A DNA stretch of 64,000 nucleotides from an uncultured Bacteroidota bacterium (GCA_902774845.1 CACYJU010000001.1:62001-126000); one strand, 5' to 3'. Counted from the first letter of the stretch, positions 43,131 to 51,870 are shown. Notes: generated by a model from the letters alone, not told the origin. Program-made: numbers and translations.

Positions 43131-43181
43131 CTACACAGGCGCTTCCAGCGCCCTACACTAGCGGCTGAAAGCCGCCTACAC
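43131..43181. repeat. Tandem CTACAC-hairpin repeat
   Basis: The pattern is CTACAC, hairpin GGCGCT-tcc-AGCGCC (43138-43152), CTACAC, hairpin GCGGCT-gaa-AGCCGC (43161-43175), CTACAC. Each unit is a 6-3-6 perfect hairpin with a CTACAC spacer. It ends 22 bases before the next gene and could influence its translation. Confidence 0.85.
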
Positions 43182-43203
43182 CTAAACTGAAAGTTTTATC
43201 ATT

Positions 43204-45843
43204 ATGAGACGTATAAATTTTTTCTTTATCTTGCTTGGAATCAGCGTGTGCCTTATGATGACGGCGGGCTGTGGCAAGAAAAAACATTTTATTAGCGACA
43301 AGAACTATCGCACTCAGGTGCACGAGGATTACCTGAACCGCACTCAGCTGGCTGAGGGACGCGGCGAGATCCTCTTCGCGGGTATGGACACCCTCGGAGT
43401 CAGGGAGCGTGAGGCGATGGAGTTCCTCTACGCTTATATGCCTTATAGCGACTTGGCCGACTACGACTTCGTATACTTCTTGAAACAAGTGCGTTACGCA
43501 TTCAAGGCGCAGGGGGAGATGGCTTGGGGCAAGGAGGTGCCGGAAGATATCTTCCGCCATTTCGTTTTGCCTTATCGTGTTAATAACGAGAACCTTGACA
43601 CGGCGAGGATGTATATGTACGAGGTGCTGAAAGATAGGGTGAAAGGGCTGACGATGGAAGAGGCGGCTCTGGAGGTGAACCATTGGTGTCATGAGCATGT
43701 GGCCTACAGGGGAGCCGACGCCCGCACGTCGGCTCCCCTGGCTACGATGAAGACCTCGTTGGGTCGTTGCGGCGAGGAGAGCACCTTCGCGGTCGCGGCC
43801 TTGCGGTCGGTAGGAATACCTGCACGCCAGTGTTATACGCCCCGTTGGGCACATTGCGACGACAACCACGCCTGGGTCGAGGTGTGGGTTTATAATCCCG
43901 AAACGAAAGCGGGTGAATGGAAATTCCTCGGAGCTTGCGAGCCCGACCCGAAGCTCAACATGGGTTGGTTTGCCGAGCCGTCGAGCCGCTGTATGATGGT
44001 GCATACCAAGGCGTTCGGACGCTATCATGGCGACGAGGAGGTGGTGAAAGGGACGGCTATGTACTCGGAGCTGAACCTGCTGTCGCATTACGCACCCGTC
44101 TGCAAGGCGGTGGTGACGGTAACGGACGAGTCGGGCAAGCCGAAAAGCGGCGCCCAGGTGAGGTTTAAACTCTACAACTATGCTGAATACTACACACTTG
44201 CGACGATAAAAAGTGACGAGCAGGGTAAAGCCAGCCTTACTACGGGATGGGGCGACCTGCTGGTGTGGGCCAGCGACGGCGAACGGTTTGGATATGTGAA
44301 GATGGACACGCGGGCGAACAAAGAGCTGACGATAAAGCTCGACCATCAGGTTGGGGAGGAATATGTTGAGAACGTGGATATCGTGCCTCCGGCGCCGAGC
44401 TGCGAGCTGACCAAGGCGACCGACGAGGAGCAGGCGGCCAACGGCAAAAGGATTGAATATGAGGATTCGGTACGCGGGGCTTATGTGTCTACCTTCTGGT
44501 GCAACAGGGAGAGAAGCGAATGGGGAGTGAAAGCCAACGCGAACATCACGGAGGAGCAGATGACTGAGATCATGCGCAGGTGCGAGGGCAACTACGAGGA
44601 GATAGCCCAGTTTCTGAACCGCCATACGGAGAAGACGGACTTCCCGCTCTACAGCTACCTCAAGTCGTATAGCGACAAGGACATGAGGGACATCACGGCC
44701 GACGTGCTCGAGGCCCACATAACGGAACTGGCTTCAACTTTGAACTATTCAGTTTATGAAAAAGGGCTGATGCCCGCGAGGGTGAGCAACGAGATGGTGA
44801 GAGGATGGAGGAAAGGGCTTGGAGAGGCTATGAAGAGCGAAGGGGTGAAGACGGTCAACCAGCTGATTGCATGGGTGAAAGAGAACGTGAAGGTGGACGA
44901 TACTGGCAACTACTATAACTGTCCGATATCGCCTATGGGTGTGTATGAACTGCGCCATTCGGATGCCCACTCGCGCGATATCTTCTTCGTGGCCGCATGC
45001 CGCTCGATGGGCATACCGTCATATATGGACAACGCAACGGATCAGATATTTGTCGCACCCGACGGAGAATGGACGGAGGTGACGTTTGCAGAGGGAGGGA
45101 AAGCGGAAAAGGAGAGTGACGGACAGAGCTCACTTACGGTTAAACTGTCAAGCAATCAGCCGATTGCTGATCCTCAATATTGGAAGCACTATACGATAGA
45201 GCGTTATGAGGATGGCGACTTCGTGTCGCTCGACTATGAGGACGACGAGAGGGTGGCGACCTTCCCCTACACGCTGACGCTCAAGCCGGGATACTACTGT
45301 CTCTCGACGGGCAACCGCGACGAGAAAGGGAGCGTGAGGTCAAGGTTGGAGTTCTTCGAGCTGAGAGAAGGCGAGACGAAAGAGATGGAGGTGGTGATAA
45401 GAGACCTCACGGAAGGAGCCGACGACGAGGTGGTGACGGTCGATAAAGGGTTTGAGGTGATAGGCGGGATGGCCACCATCGAAGACTATGCAGGAGAGAA
45501 AGGGTTTATCTTTGTGTCGCTGGGCGACTACCGCGAGCCATCAAAACATCTGGTGAAGGAGCTGATAGAGAAGCGAGAGCAGCTGGAGCGCTGGGGCGGT
45601 ATGATATACCTTCTGGTGCCCGAAGGGGTGCCGGCGATGAGCTGGGACATCCCGGGAGCGGATGTGGCGATATGGCGTAAGAGCTTAGACGACCCGCTGG
45701 AGAAGATGCTGGTGAAAGAGCTGGGAATCAGCGAGCCGGTGGTCTATCCTGTGGTGGCGTTGGTCAAAGGCGACGGACGGGTGACGTTCCACTCGAACGG
45801 CTACAAGATAGGCGTTGTCGAGCAGTTTATGCGTCAGCTTTAA
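43204..45843 (+). CDS. Transglutaminase-like lipoprotein
   Basis: This is an 879-residue envelope protein. Residues 1-23 are a lipoprotein signal (MMTAGC, Cys23). A transglutaminase-like Cys-His-Asp core lies at about 170-250: Cys near 189 in LGRCGEEST, His near 223 in DNHAWVEV and Asp near 247 in ACEPDP. It is followed by an Ig-like segment (about 295-390) and a second, degenerate transglutaminase-like region (about 560-640). The C-terminal 120 residues are thioredoxin-fold-like without CxxC. Such Bacteroidetes lipoproteins are thought to act on peptides or proteins; the substrate is unknown. The stop overlaps wbqC tail to tail by 17 bp. Confidence 0.85.
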   Translation: MRRINFFFILLGISVCLMMTAGCGKKKHFISDKNYRTQVHEDYLNRTQLAEGRGEILFAGMDTLGVREREAMEFLYAYMPYSDLADYDFVYFLKQVRYAFKAQGEMAWGKEVPEDIFRHFVLPYRVNNENLDTARMYMYEVLKDRVKGLTMEEAALEVNHWCHEHVAYRGADARTSAPLATMKTSLGRCGEESTFAVAALRSVGIPARQCYTPRWAHCDDNHAWVEVWVYNPETKAGEWKFLGACEPDPKLNMGWFAEPSSRCMMVHTKAFGRYHGDEEVVKGTAMYSELNLLSHYAPVCKAVVTVTDESGKPKSGAQVRFKLYNYAEYYTLATIKSDEQGKASLTTGWGDLLVWASDGERFGYVKMDTRANKELTIKLDHQVGEEYVENVDIVPPAPSCELTKATDEEQAANGKRIEYEDSVRGAYVSTFWCNRERSEWGVKANANITEEQMTEIMRRCEGNYEEIAQFLNRHTEKTDFPLYSYLKSYSDKDMRDITADVLEAHITELASTLNYSVYEKGLMPARVSNEMVRGWRKGLGEAMKSEGVKTVNQLIAWVKENVKVDDTGNYYNCPISPMGVYELRHSDAHSRDIFFVAACRSMGIPSYMDNATDQIFVAPDGEWTEVTFAEGGKAEKESDGQSSLTVKLSSNQPIADPQYWKHYTIERYEDGDFVSLDYEDDERVATFPYTLTLKPGYYCLSTGNRDEKGSVRSRLEFFELREGETKEMEVVIRDLTEGADDEVVTVDKGFEVIGGMATIEDYAGEKGFIFVSLGDYREPSKHLVKELIEKREQLERWGGMIYLLVPEGVPAMSWDIPGADVAIWRKSLDDPLEKMLVKELGISEPVVYPVVALVKGDGRVTFHSNGYKIGVVEQFMRQL

Positions 45844-46579
45844 GAGAGGAAAGGTATTTCCTGGCTTCTGCCGGACCGATATTGAAGAGGAGGTCTATTA
45901 TGCTGAGGTTGGGGCAGAAACCGAGCCTGTCGGCCCAAAGTTGGTAGTACTTTAATTGCTTGAATGCTTGAATGCTTGAATGCCTCCTTTCGGAGTCATT
46001 GTCTCTGCGGCTCGGCAATACTTGAGCAAGCTCAGTATTGCTCTCGCTCTTGTGAGACAATTGCGTTAGTGGGTTCGCTTCGCTTGAGGGGTTGTGGGCG
46101 AACATATTCCGCATATCCAACTGCTTGTTGCTGGCTGCCTGCTGAAGGGTGACATAATCCTCGCTATACTGCAGCTGGCAAGAGATGTTGAGTTTGGTGA
46201 GGAGGTAACGCATGATCTCGCTGTTGAGGTCGATGAGGCGGTCGTGGCGACGAAGCAGGATAGCCTTCAGGTCGTCCCAGAGATAGAGGAAGTATGGAGT
46301 CATGCTGTAAGCTGATTCTATGGCTCTTATGTGCTGGATGTTCCACCTCTCGGCGTAGGAGACGGTTATGTCGGAAGTGGGGGTGTGGTTGCCTGAGGTG
46401 CGGACGACGGGGACGCTCAGCCGCATGATGCCGTTGGCGGTCATGATCTCGCAACGGTTGCGGTGGGTCTGCTTGGGATAGGTCTCGTGGATCTCGATGG
46501 TGGCGCAAGGGCAGTCGAGCAGGAGCGCAACATAGCTGAGAGGAGGCAGATAGGAGGTGGGAAGGAGCAATTGATTCAT
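45827..46579 (-). CDS. WbqC family protein with in-frame repeat insertion
   Basis: This is a 250-residue WbqC-like protein; the family is found with O-antigen and glycolipid genes and has unclear enzymology. The N-terminus (LLLPTSYLPPLSYVALLL), IEIHETYPKQTHRNRCEI (about 29-46) and the C-terminal YYQLWADRLGFCPNLSIIDLLFNIGP are family-like. Between about residues 164 and 210 lies an unrelated Ser/Asn/Arg-rich segment. It is encoded by a palindromic element plus an octamer array (45953-46090), still in frame. The family is normally about 200 residues, so the insert explains the excess. A TACCTTTG box lies only 4 bases before the ATG, so the transcript may be leaderless. Confidence 0.85.
   Translation of the reverse strand: MNQLLLPTSYLPPLSYVALLLDCPCATIEIHETYPKQTHRNRCEIMTANGIMRLSVPVVRTSGNHTPTSDITVSYAERWNIQHIRAIESAYSMTPYFLYLWDDLKAILLRRHDRLIDLNSEIMRYLLTKLNISCQLQYSEDYVTLQQAASNKQLDMRNMFAHNPSSEANPLTQLSHKSESNTELAQVLPSRRDNDSERRHSSIQAFKQLKYYQLWADRLGFCPNLSIIDLLFNIGPAEARKYLSSLKADA
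45953..45983. repeat. Octamer array TTGAATGC inside wbqC
   Basis: Three exact TTGAATGC units follow TAATTGC. On the coding strand it encodes HSSIQAFKQ. The same array type encodes HSSIQAIKQ in queA. Confidence 0.9.
45998..46061. repeat. CAAGAGCGAGAGC palindromic element inside wbqC
   Basis: Closing arms ATTGTCTC (45998-46005) and GAGACAAT (46054-46061) are exact complements. The inner hairpin (46015-46041) is 12 bp with one bulged T and an AA loop. On the minus strand the conserved words are CAAGAGCGAGAGCA and TGCCGAGCCG, shared with 41811-41867. Confidence 0.85.
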
Positions 46580-46583
46580 GGTG

Positions 46584-46591
46584 CAAAGGTA
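46584..46591 (-). promoter_or_regulatory. -7 box of wbqC (leaderless geometry)
   Basis: The minus strand reads TACCTTTG, ending 4 bases before the wbqC ATG (46579). Confidence 0.5.
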
Positions 46592-46635
46592 TTAGATTTT
46601 CGACGATAAACGCAATTTTTTGGGCAGAAAAAAGT

Positions 46636-46672
46636 TAATTATAGTGATTAGTGATAGGTAATTAGTGACTCG
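46636..46672. repeat. Short heptamer run (ATAGTGA/TTAGTGA)
   Basis: ATAGTGA, TTAGTGA, TAGGTAA, TTAGTGA in register, in the wbqC/aspartate kinase spacer. Same heptamers as at 1484-1553. Confidence 0.6.
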
Positions 46673-46753
46673 ACAAATGGAATTGGTCCACATTGTTAAA
46701 TAATTACACACAACATAGCTACAACTTTTTTACTTAACCAACGAAATCCATTC

Positions 46754-48022
46754 ATGGATGTAGAAGTATTCAAATTCGGAGGAGCCTCGGTCAACAGCGC
46801 GCAAGCGGTACAGAACATGGCCTCGATAGTGAAGAGATACCACGATGCCGGACGGCAGATGGTGATAGTGGTGTCGGCTATGGGGAAGACCACCAACGCC
46901 TTGGAGCAGCTTGTGCCTAACGCGAAACAGGAAGATGAGCAGGAGATAATATTCAAGAACCTCGTGGATTATCATCTGCAGATAGTGAGGCACCTCTTCC
47001 CGAATCCGTCAGACGAGATATATGTCAGGCTGAGAGCTCTTTTCGCAGACCTGGAGGAGAGCCGGAAGAGGAGTTCGGGAGAGTATAACTACGACTACGA
47101 CCAGGTGGTGTCGTACGGCGAGCTGCTTTCGACGACCATCATAAGTGCCTATCTGGAGCAATGTGGTGTTGGGAATCAGTGGGTTGACGTGAGGAAGATA
47201 ATAGTGACCGACGGGGCGAACCGTTGTGCACAGGTGGATTGGAGCCGTACGATGGAGAACCGCGAAGCGTTGGAGCAGTTCCTTAAGGGCGGACGTTCGG
47301 TGGTGACGCAAGGGTTCATAGCGGCATCGAAAGAGGGGGTCACGACGACACTTGGCAGAGAGGGGTCGGACTATACCGCAGCCGTGCTCTCGTATATGCT
47401 GGAGGTGAAGCGGATGACGATATGGAAGGATGTGCCGGGATTCCTGAATGCCGACCCGAAGTACTTCCCCGATACGGTCAAGATAGAGGAGATGCCCTAT
47501 CACGAAGCCATAGAGCAGGCCTACTACGGAGCTTCGGTGATACATCCCAAGACGATAAAACCGTTGCAGAACAAGCAGATACCCCTATATATAAAGTCGT
47601 TCATCAACCCGGAGGCCGAAGGGTCGGTGGTGGGACCGTATGAGGTCATCAAACCGCAGATACCGCTTTATATCTTCAAAGAGAATCAGGTGCTTATGTC
47701 GATTATGCCGAAAGACTTCTCGTTCATAGCGGAGGAGAACCTGCAACGGATATTCTCGATACTCTCGCAGGTGGGAGTGAGCGTCAACCTGATGCAGAAC
47801 TCGGCGTTGAGTTTTTCGATCTGTATCGACTATAACAAGATACTTATCGACCAGCTTATCGAACGGTTAAGTGCTGATTTCAAGGTACGTTACAACCGTG
47901 AGATGGAGTTGGTGACGGTACGCCACTATACGCAGGAGATCATCGACTCGATAGTGGCCGGAAGGAAAGTCTTTCTGGAGCAGCGGAGCCGCGACACAGC
48001 TCAGCTCGTGGTGGAGGATTAG
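46754..48022 (+). CDS. lysC: Aspartate kinase
   Basis: Aspartate kinase phosphorylates aspartate, the first step to lysine, threonine, methionine and diaminopimelate. This is a monofunctional 422-residue form. KFGGASV (residues 7-13, Lys7 in the catalytic loop) and VVSAMGKTTNALEQL (about 38-52) form the kinase site, with LGREGSDYTAAVLSYML (about 202-218) following. The C-terminal third has two ACT domains (about 305-420), which usually mediate feedback by lysine or threonine; which effector is not visible. Its end overlaps aroB tail to tail by 4 bp. Confidence 0.94.
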   Translation: MDVEVFKFGGASVNSAQAVQNMASIVKRYHDAGRQMVIVVSAMGKTTNALEQLVPNAKQEDEQEIIFKNLVDYHLQIVRHLFPNPSDEIYVRLRALFADLEESRKRSSGEYNYDYDQVVSYGELLSTTIISAYLEQCGVGNQWVDVRKIIVTDGANRCAQVDWSRTMENREALEQFLKGGRSVVTQGFIAASKEGVTTTLGREGSDYTAAVLSYMLEVKRMTIWKDVPGFLNADPKYFPDTVKIEEMPYHEAIEQAYYGASVIHPKTIKPLQNKQIPLYIKSFINPEAEGSVVGPYEVIKPQIPLYIFKENQVLMSIMPKDFSFIAEENLQRIFSILSQVGVSVNLMQNSALSFSICIDYNKILIDQLIERLSADFKVRYNREMELVTVRHYTQEIIDSIVAGRKVFLEQRSRDTAQLVVED

Positions 48023-49062
48023 GCGCTGAGGACGGCGTCGCGCACTTCGTTGTCGCTCACGGGGACATCGATCATCGGAACGCCCGGCTCCTGGAGCAGG
48101 ACGCAGAGATGCTCGCCGTCGTGGTGTTTCTTGTCGTGGCGCATATATCCAAGGAGTTCCTCTATATCCTTCAACGAGAGGCGAGGGACGGCCATACGGT
48201 TGGATAGCCAGGATTTGTATTGACGATACGAGGAGGCGTCGAGGCCTACTTTCTTAGTGGAGAGATAGAGGGCATAGAGCATGCCGACTGCGACACACTC
48301 GCCATGAGAGGATTCGACCTTGTGTGAGAGGTTGTAGGCTTCGAGGGCATGACCGAAGGTGTGGCCGAAGTTGAGTATCTTGCGCAGCCCCTTGTCGAGT
48401 GGGTCGGAGGCGACGACAGAGAGCTTGAAGTCGATGCACTCCTGTATGCAACCGATATAAGAAAAAGAGGGGTCGGAAAACGCCGACTCGAGGTGAGAGC
48501 CGGTCAGCAGGAGGGTTTTCATGATCTCGTACTCGCCGCTACGCAGCTCTTTCTGAGGGAGCGTCTGCAGGAAAGCGGGCTCGACGCAGGTGAGCAGCGG
48601 GTTATAGAATGCGCCTATCTGGTTCTTGCTGTTGTCGAAGTTGATGGCGGTCTTGCCACCTATGGCGGCGTCTACCATAGCGGTGAGGGAGGTGGGTATG
48701 TTGACGAAGTCGATACCCCGCTTGAAGGTGGCGGCGATGAACCCGCCAGCATCGCAGACACAGCCGCCTCCGAGGTTGACTATGACGGCGTCGCGGTCGG
48801 CTCCACTCTCGAGGAGCGAGCCCCACACCTCGTGTATGATGGCGAGGTCCTTGCAGGCTTCGCCTACCGGCAGTTCGAGGAAGTCGGAGGACTCCAGTTC
48901 GGGCACGTTATAGATAAGCGTCGGAAGACAATGCTCCAGGACGTTCTCGTCGGTAAGTATAAAAAACCGTCTTTCCCCTTCGGGATTGATCTGACGGAGT
49001 TTCAGATCAAGCGATTTGAGAGAGGACTTCCTGGTGTTCAGAATGATTTGTGTCTTTTTCAT
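48019..49062 (-). CDS. aroB: 3-Dehydroquinate synthase
   Basis: AroB carries out the second step of the shikimate pathway, closing DAHP to 3-dehydroquinate with NAD and a divalent metal. The 347-residue protein has the NAD/substrate region VNLGGGCVCDAGGFIAATFKRGID (about 95-118) and PTSLTAMVDAAIGGKTAIN (about 123-141). It also has metal-ligand segments including FGHTFGHALE (about 233-242) and HGECVAVGM (about 254-262). It is the last gene of a minus-strand operon pssA-queA-comF-aroB, 19 bases after comF. Confidence 0.95.
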   Translation of the reverse strand: MKKTQIILNTRKSSLKSLDLKLRQINPEGERRFFILTDENVLEHCLPTLIYNVPELESSDFLELPVGEACKDLAIIHEVWGSLLESGADRDAVIVNLGGGCVCDAGGFIAATFKRGIDFVNIPTSLTAMVDAAIGGKTAINFDNSKNQIGAFYNPLLTCVEPAFLQTLPQKELRSGEYEIMKTLLLTGSHLESAFSDPSFSYIGCIQECIDFKLSVVASDPLDKGLRKILNFGHTFGHALEAYNLSHKVESSHGECVAVGMLYALYLSTKKVGLDASSYRQYKSWLSNRMAVPRLSLKDIEELLGYMRHDKKHHDGEHLCVLLQEPGVPMIDVPVSDNEVRDAVLSA

Positions 49063-49081
49063 GACGTATGATGTTTTTTTG

Positions 49082-49780
49082 TCAGGTGCCAGCGTAGGCG
49101 AGGGCGGCCACGCTCACGGTTACACCTTTGATTTTTGAAAGCGCTTCGTAGCAGGACCTTACGGTAGAGCCTGTGGTGATCACGTCGTCGAGCAGGAGTA
49201 TATGCTTCCCCTCGAGGGAGGAACCACGTTTTATGCTGAATGCCTTATCCACGTTCTTCACACGCTCCTGATGCGACTTGCGCGTCTGGGTGGTGGTATA
49301 TCGGGAACGGACAATCAGGTTGTTGCAGATGGGGCGAGGGAAGGTCTCGGCCACGCCCGAAGAGATGATGCGGCTTTGGTTGTAGCCACGTTGCAACCAC
49401 CTGAAGAGATGCAGCGGGACAGGTACGATGACATCGACATCGTCGAAACGATGGGAGTCGGAGAGGGCGGAGCCGAGAAGGCGTCCGAAAAGTTTTCCTA
49501 AGCCCAGGTTGTTGTGGTATTTTATCTCGTGGACGATATGCTGCGGGCATTCGTTCTTGACGTAATGCATCAGAGCGGTAGCCTTCACGTTAGGGATTGT
49601 GTTGACGAGGAGCGCCTCCAGCTGATTGTCAGGAGTGTATTCGAAACCGGTATAGGGAATCTGGCTGAGGCAGTTGACACACAGGAACCGTTCGTCGCCA
49701 ACCAGCGTCTTGCCACAACTCACACAAGAGGGAGAAAAGAGGACGTTGAGGAGATCGTTGAAGGGACGGAAGGCAGACAT
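49082..49780 (-). CDS. comF: ComF family phosphoribosyltransferase-like protein
   Basis: This is a 232-residue ComF-like protein. Residues 19-42 are a zinc-finger-like Cys4 segment (CVSCGKT and CVNC). The C-terminal PRTase fold has the PRPP-loop LLLDDVITTGSTVRSC (about 193-208). ComF proteins link to DNA uptake in naturally competent bacteria, but the gene is universal in Bacteroidetes and its role there is unclear. It starts 6 bases after queA. Confidence 0.9.
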   Translation of the reverse strand: MSAFRPFNDLLNVLFSPSCVSCGKTLVGDERFLCVNCLSQIPYTGFEYTPDNQLEALLVNTIPNVKATALMHYVKNECPQHIVHEIKYHNNLGLGKLFGRLLGSALSDSHRFDDVDVIVPVPLHLFRWLQRGYNQSRIISSGVAETFPRPICNNLIVRSRYTTTQTRKSHQERVKNVDKAFSIKRGSSLEGKHILLLDDVITTGSTVRSCYEALSKIKGVTVSVAALAYAGT

Positions 49781-49786
49781 AACCGA

Positions 49787-51052
49787 CTAATTGTCATGAG
49801 GAAGGAAGAGACAGCTGTCGCCATAGCTCAGGAATCGGAAACCATGATCCAAAGCAAACCGATAACACCTTTTCCACTCGTCGCCTATGAGGGCCGAAAC
49901 CAAGAGGAGCAAGGTGCTCTTAGGCTGATGGAAGTTGGTTATCATACCGCTGATTACATGATATTTATAGCCAGGAGCGATAATCAGCTGGGTCTCGCCC
50001 AAGAGGATGTCGGCATCATGCCGAGCCATCCAGTCGAGCACGTTGGAGTAGGACTTGCGGAAGTCGATCTCATGAGGGTTGTCATAAGGCTCCCATTGCG
50101 AGACGTGCATAGCGTCGACCGAAGAATTCCCCTCCAGCTGAACGCCGAACCAATAGATTGATTCCAAGGTGCGTACGCTTGTGGTGCCTACGGCTATGAG
50201 AGGTTTTCCGTAGTGGTTCAAGATGTTCTGTATGGTGCTGCGGTTGACCACTATCTTCTCGGTGTGCATCTCGTGGCCGCCTACGGTGTCGCTGTTGACC
50301 GGCTTGAAGGTGCCGGCACCCACATGGAGGGTGAGGAAGTCGGTCAGGATGCCTCTGGATTGAAGCTGGCTGAAGACCCTCTCGGTGAAGTGAAGGCCTG
50401 CGGTAGGAGCTGCGACCGAGCCCATCGGGTCGGCGTAGACGGTCTGGTAGCGCTCGTTGTCGTCGGCTTCGGCGTTGCGATGCAGGTAAGGAGGCAGCGG
50501 GATGACGCCCGCCTGCTCTATCACCTCGGCGAAGCTTATGCCGCCCGTCCAGCTGAAGTCTATAATCCAGGCGTTGCCTACAGCCTCCCTGCGGGTGGCG
50601 GTGAGAATGGTATTAATGCCTGATTGCTTGATTGCTTGGATGCTTGAGTGTTCGCTGACCACTGACTGCTGACCGCTGACCACTTTCTCCAGACATCCGC
50701 TTTTCCATTTCTTGTTGTTCCCCACGAAGCAGAGCCAGGTGCAATGCTCACGTTGTTCGAAAGCCTCGGATATGGCCGTCTGATAGGGTTCGAGGCAGAA
50801 GATCTCTATGGTCGAGCCCGTCTCCTTCTGGAACACCAGCCGAGCGTGGATGACCTTGGTGTTGTTGAAGACCAGGAGCGATCCGTCGGGTAGGAGGTTC
50901 GGGATATTCGAAAAAGTGTCCTCAGAGATATTTCCGTTGCGGAAAACCAGAAGCTTCGACTTGTCGCGTTCAGCCAGAGGATATTTCGCTATGCGATCTT
51001 CAGGCAGAGGGTAGTCGTAGTCGGCTATAGCTATCGTTTTAGGGTCAGTCAT
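49787..51052 (-). CDS. queA: tRNA preQ1(34) S-adenosylmethionine ribosyltransferase-isomerase
   Basis: QueA transfers and isomerises the ribosyl group of SAM onto preQ1 in tRNA, giving epoxyqueuosine. The 421-residue protein belongs to the longer Bacteroidetes form. Signatures are LPEDRIAKYPLAERDKSKLL (about 15-34), LVFNNTKVIHARL (about 63-75), SVAAPTAGLHFT (about 214-225) and HVGAGTFKPV (about 246-255). Residues about 124-147 are a low-complexity insert (SGQQSVVSEHSSIQAIKQSG) encoded by heptamer and octamer arrays at 50612-50683. The ATG at 51052 (MTDPKT) overlaps pssA by 8 bp; another ATG three codons upstream is possible. Confidence 0.93.
   Translation of the reverse strand: MTDPKTIAIADYDYPLPEDRIAKYPLAERDKSKLLVFRNGNISEDTFSNIPNLLPDGSLLVFNNTKVIHARLVFQKETGSTIEIFCLEPYQTAISEAFEQREHCTWLCFVGNNKKWKSGCLEKVVSGQQSVVSEHSSIQAIKQSGINTILTATRREAVGNAWIIDFSWTGGISFAEVIEQAGVIPLPPYLHRNAEADDNERYQTVYADPMGSVAAPTAGLHFTERVFSQLQSRGILTDFLTLHVGAGTFKPVNSDTVGGHEMHTEKIVVNRSTIQNILNHYGKPLIAVGTTSVRTLESIYWFGVQLEGNSSVDAMHVSQWEPYDNPHEIDFRKSYSNVLDWMARHDADILLGETQLIIAPGYKYHVISGMITNFHQPKSTLLLLVSALIGDEWKRCYRFALDHGFRFLSYGDSCLFLPHDN
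50612..50683. repeat. Octamer plus heptamer arrays inside queA
   Basis: 50612-50650 is an octamer-type run (TTGATTGC, TTGGATGC, TTGAGTG). 50653-50682 is heptameric (TGACCAC, TGACTGC, TGACCGC, TGACCAC). Together they add about 23 codons without breaking the frame. Confidence 0.85.
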
Positions 51053-51785
51053 GATTTCCAAGATAAAAGGTGGCGACAGAAAGGATCACATACCAGAGTA
51101 TGATGAAAAGGATTCCGATGACCCCGAAGAGGAGGAGCAGCAGCAGGCAGGAGATAAGAAACAGGAAGCGCACCTTGTTGTCGTTCCATCTCAGGTTCTT
51201 GAACTTCAAGGCGAACAGAGGTATTTCGGAGACCATGAGCACGCAGCATATCAAGGCGAGGACAGCCAAGACCACAGCGCCCGTTGGGGAGAAGAGGAAG
51301 AGCGGGAGCTCGGGCAGCTTGATGAGAGCGACCGAAGACCAGTGAGGGCAGTTGTAATAGAAGCCGATACAAGCCCAGACGAGAGCGTTGGACGGAGCGG
51401 GGAGGCCGAGGAACGAGCTTGACTGGCGGGAGTCGAGGTTGAACTTAGCCAGGCGCCAGGCGGCAGCCAGAGGGATAAGCAGGGCCGCGAAAGCTATCCA
51501 GCTGGGCGAGGCATGGTGCAGGAGGATGTAGAAGAGGATGAAGCCAGGAGCCACGCCAGAGGTGACCAGGTCGGCGAGAGAATCCAGTTCCTTGCCAACA
51601 GGCGACGCCACCTTCAGAGCGCGGGCGGCGAGCCCGTCGAAGAAGTCGAAGAAGATGCCCAACAAGATGAAGATAGCTGCGAAATGCAGCTGCCCCAGCA
51701 CAGCCTGCCAGGCGGCGATGGTGCCACAGAGCAGATTGAGAAGCGTGATGCAGTTAGGAATATTGCGTTTGATGGAGTGGAACAT
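51045..51785 (-). CDS. pssA: CDP-diacylglycerol-serine O-phosphatidyltransferase
   Basis: This is a 246-residue inner-membrane enzyme that makes phosphatidylserine, the precursor of phosphatidylethanolamine. The CDP-alcohol phosphatidyltransferase motif is complete: Asp50-Gly51, Ala54-Arg55, Gly64, Asp68 and Asp72. About seven hydrophobic segments follow. It is the first gene of the pssA-queA-comF-aroB operon and overlaps queA. The C-terminal 70 residues are unusually hydrophobic (VRFLFLISCLLLLLLFGVI). No promoter box is obvious within 100 bases upstream. Confidence 0.92.
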   Translation of the reverse strand: MFHSIKRNIPNCITLLNLLCGTIAAWQAVLGQLHFAAIFILLGIFFDFFDGLAARALKVASPVGKELDSLADLVTSGVAPGFILFYILLHHASPSWIAFAALLIPLAAAWRLAKFNLDSRQSSSFLGLPAPSNALVWACIGFYYNCPHWSSVALIKLPELPLFLFSPTGAVVLAVLALICCVLMVSEIPLFALKFKNLRWNDNKVRFLFLISCLLLLLLFGVIGILFIILWYVILSVATFYLGNHD

Positions 51786-51803
51786 ATTATACTTATTGTA
51801 TGC

Positions 51804-51853
51804 TAAATAAAAAAAGCAGTCAGTAGCCTCTGTGGTAGTTGACTACTGACTGC
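51804..51853 (-). terminator. Terminator of the OmpA/TPR lipoprotein gene
   Basis: On the minus strand GCAGTCAGTAG (51853-51843) pairs with CTACTGACTGC (51826-51816), followed by T7 and more T. The stem is built from the same TGACTGC heptamers as in queA, so a repeat here serves as a terminator. Confidence 0.85.
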
Positions 51854-51870
51854 TGGGGGATGACCACTGG

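Noticed and set aside
43153-44718. 521-codon minus-strand frame opposite the transglutaminase gene
   Set aside because: Antisense shadow caused by biased codon use; no motif, while the plus strand has a complete catalytic core.
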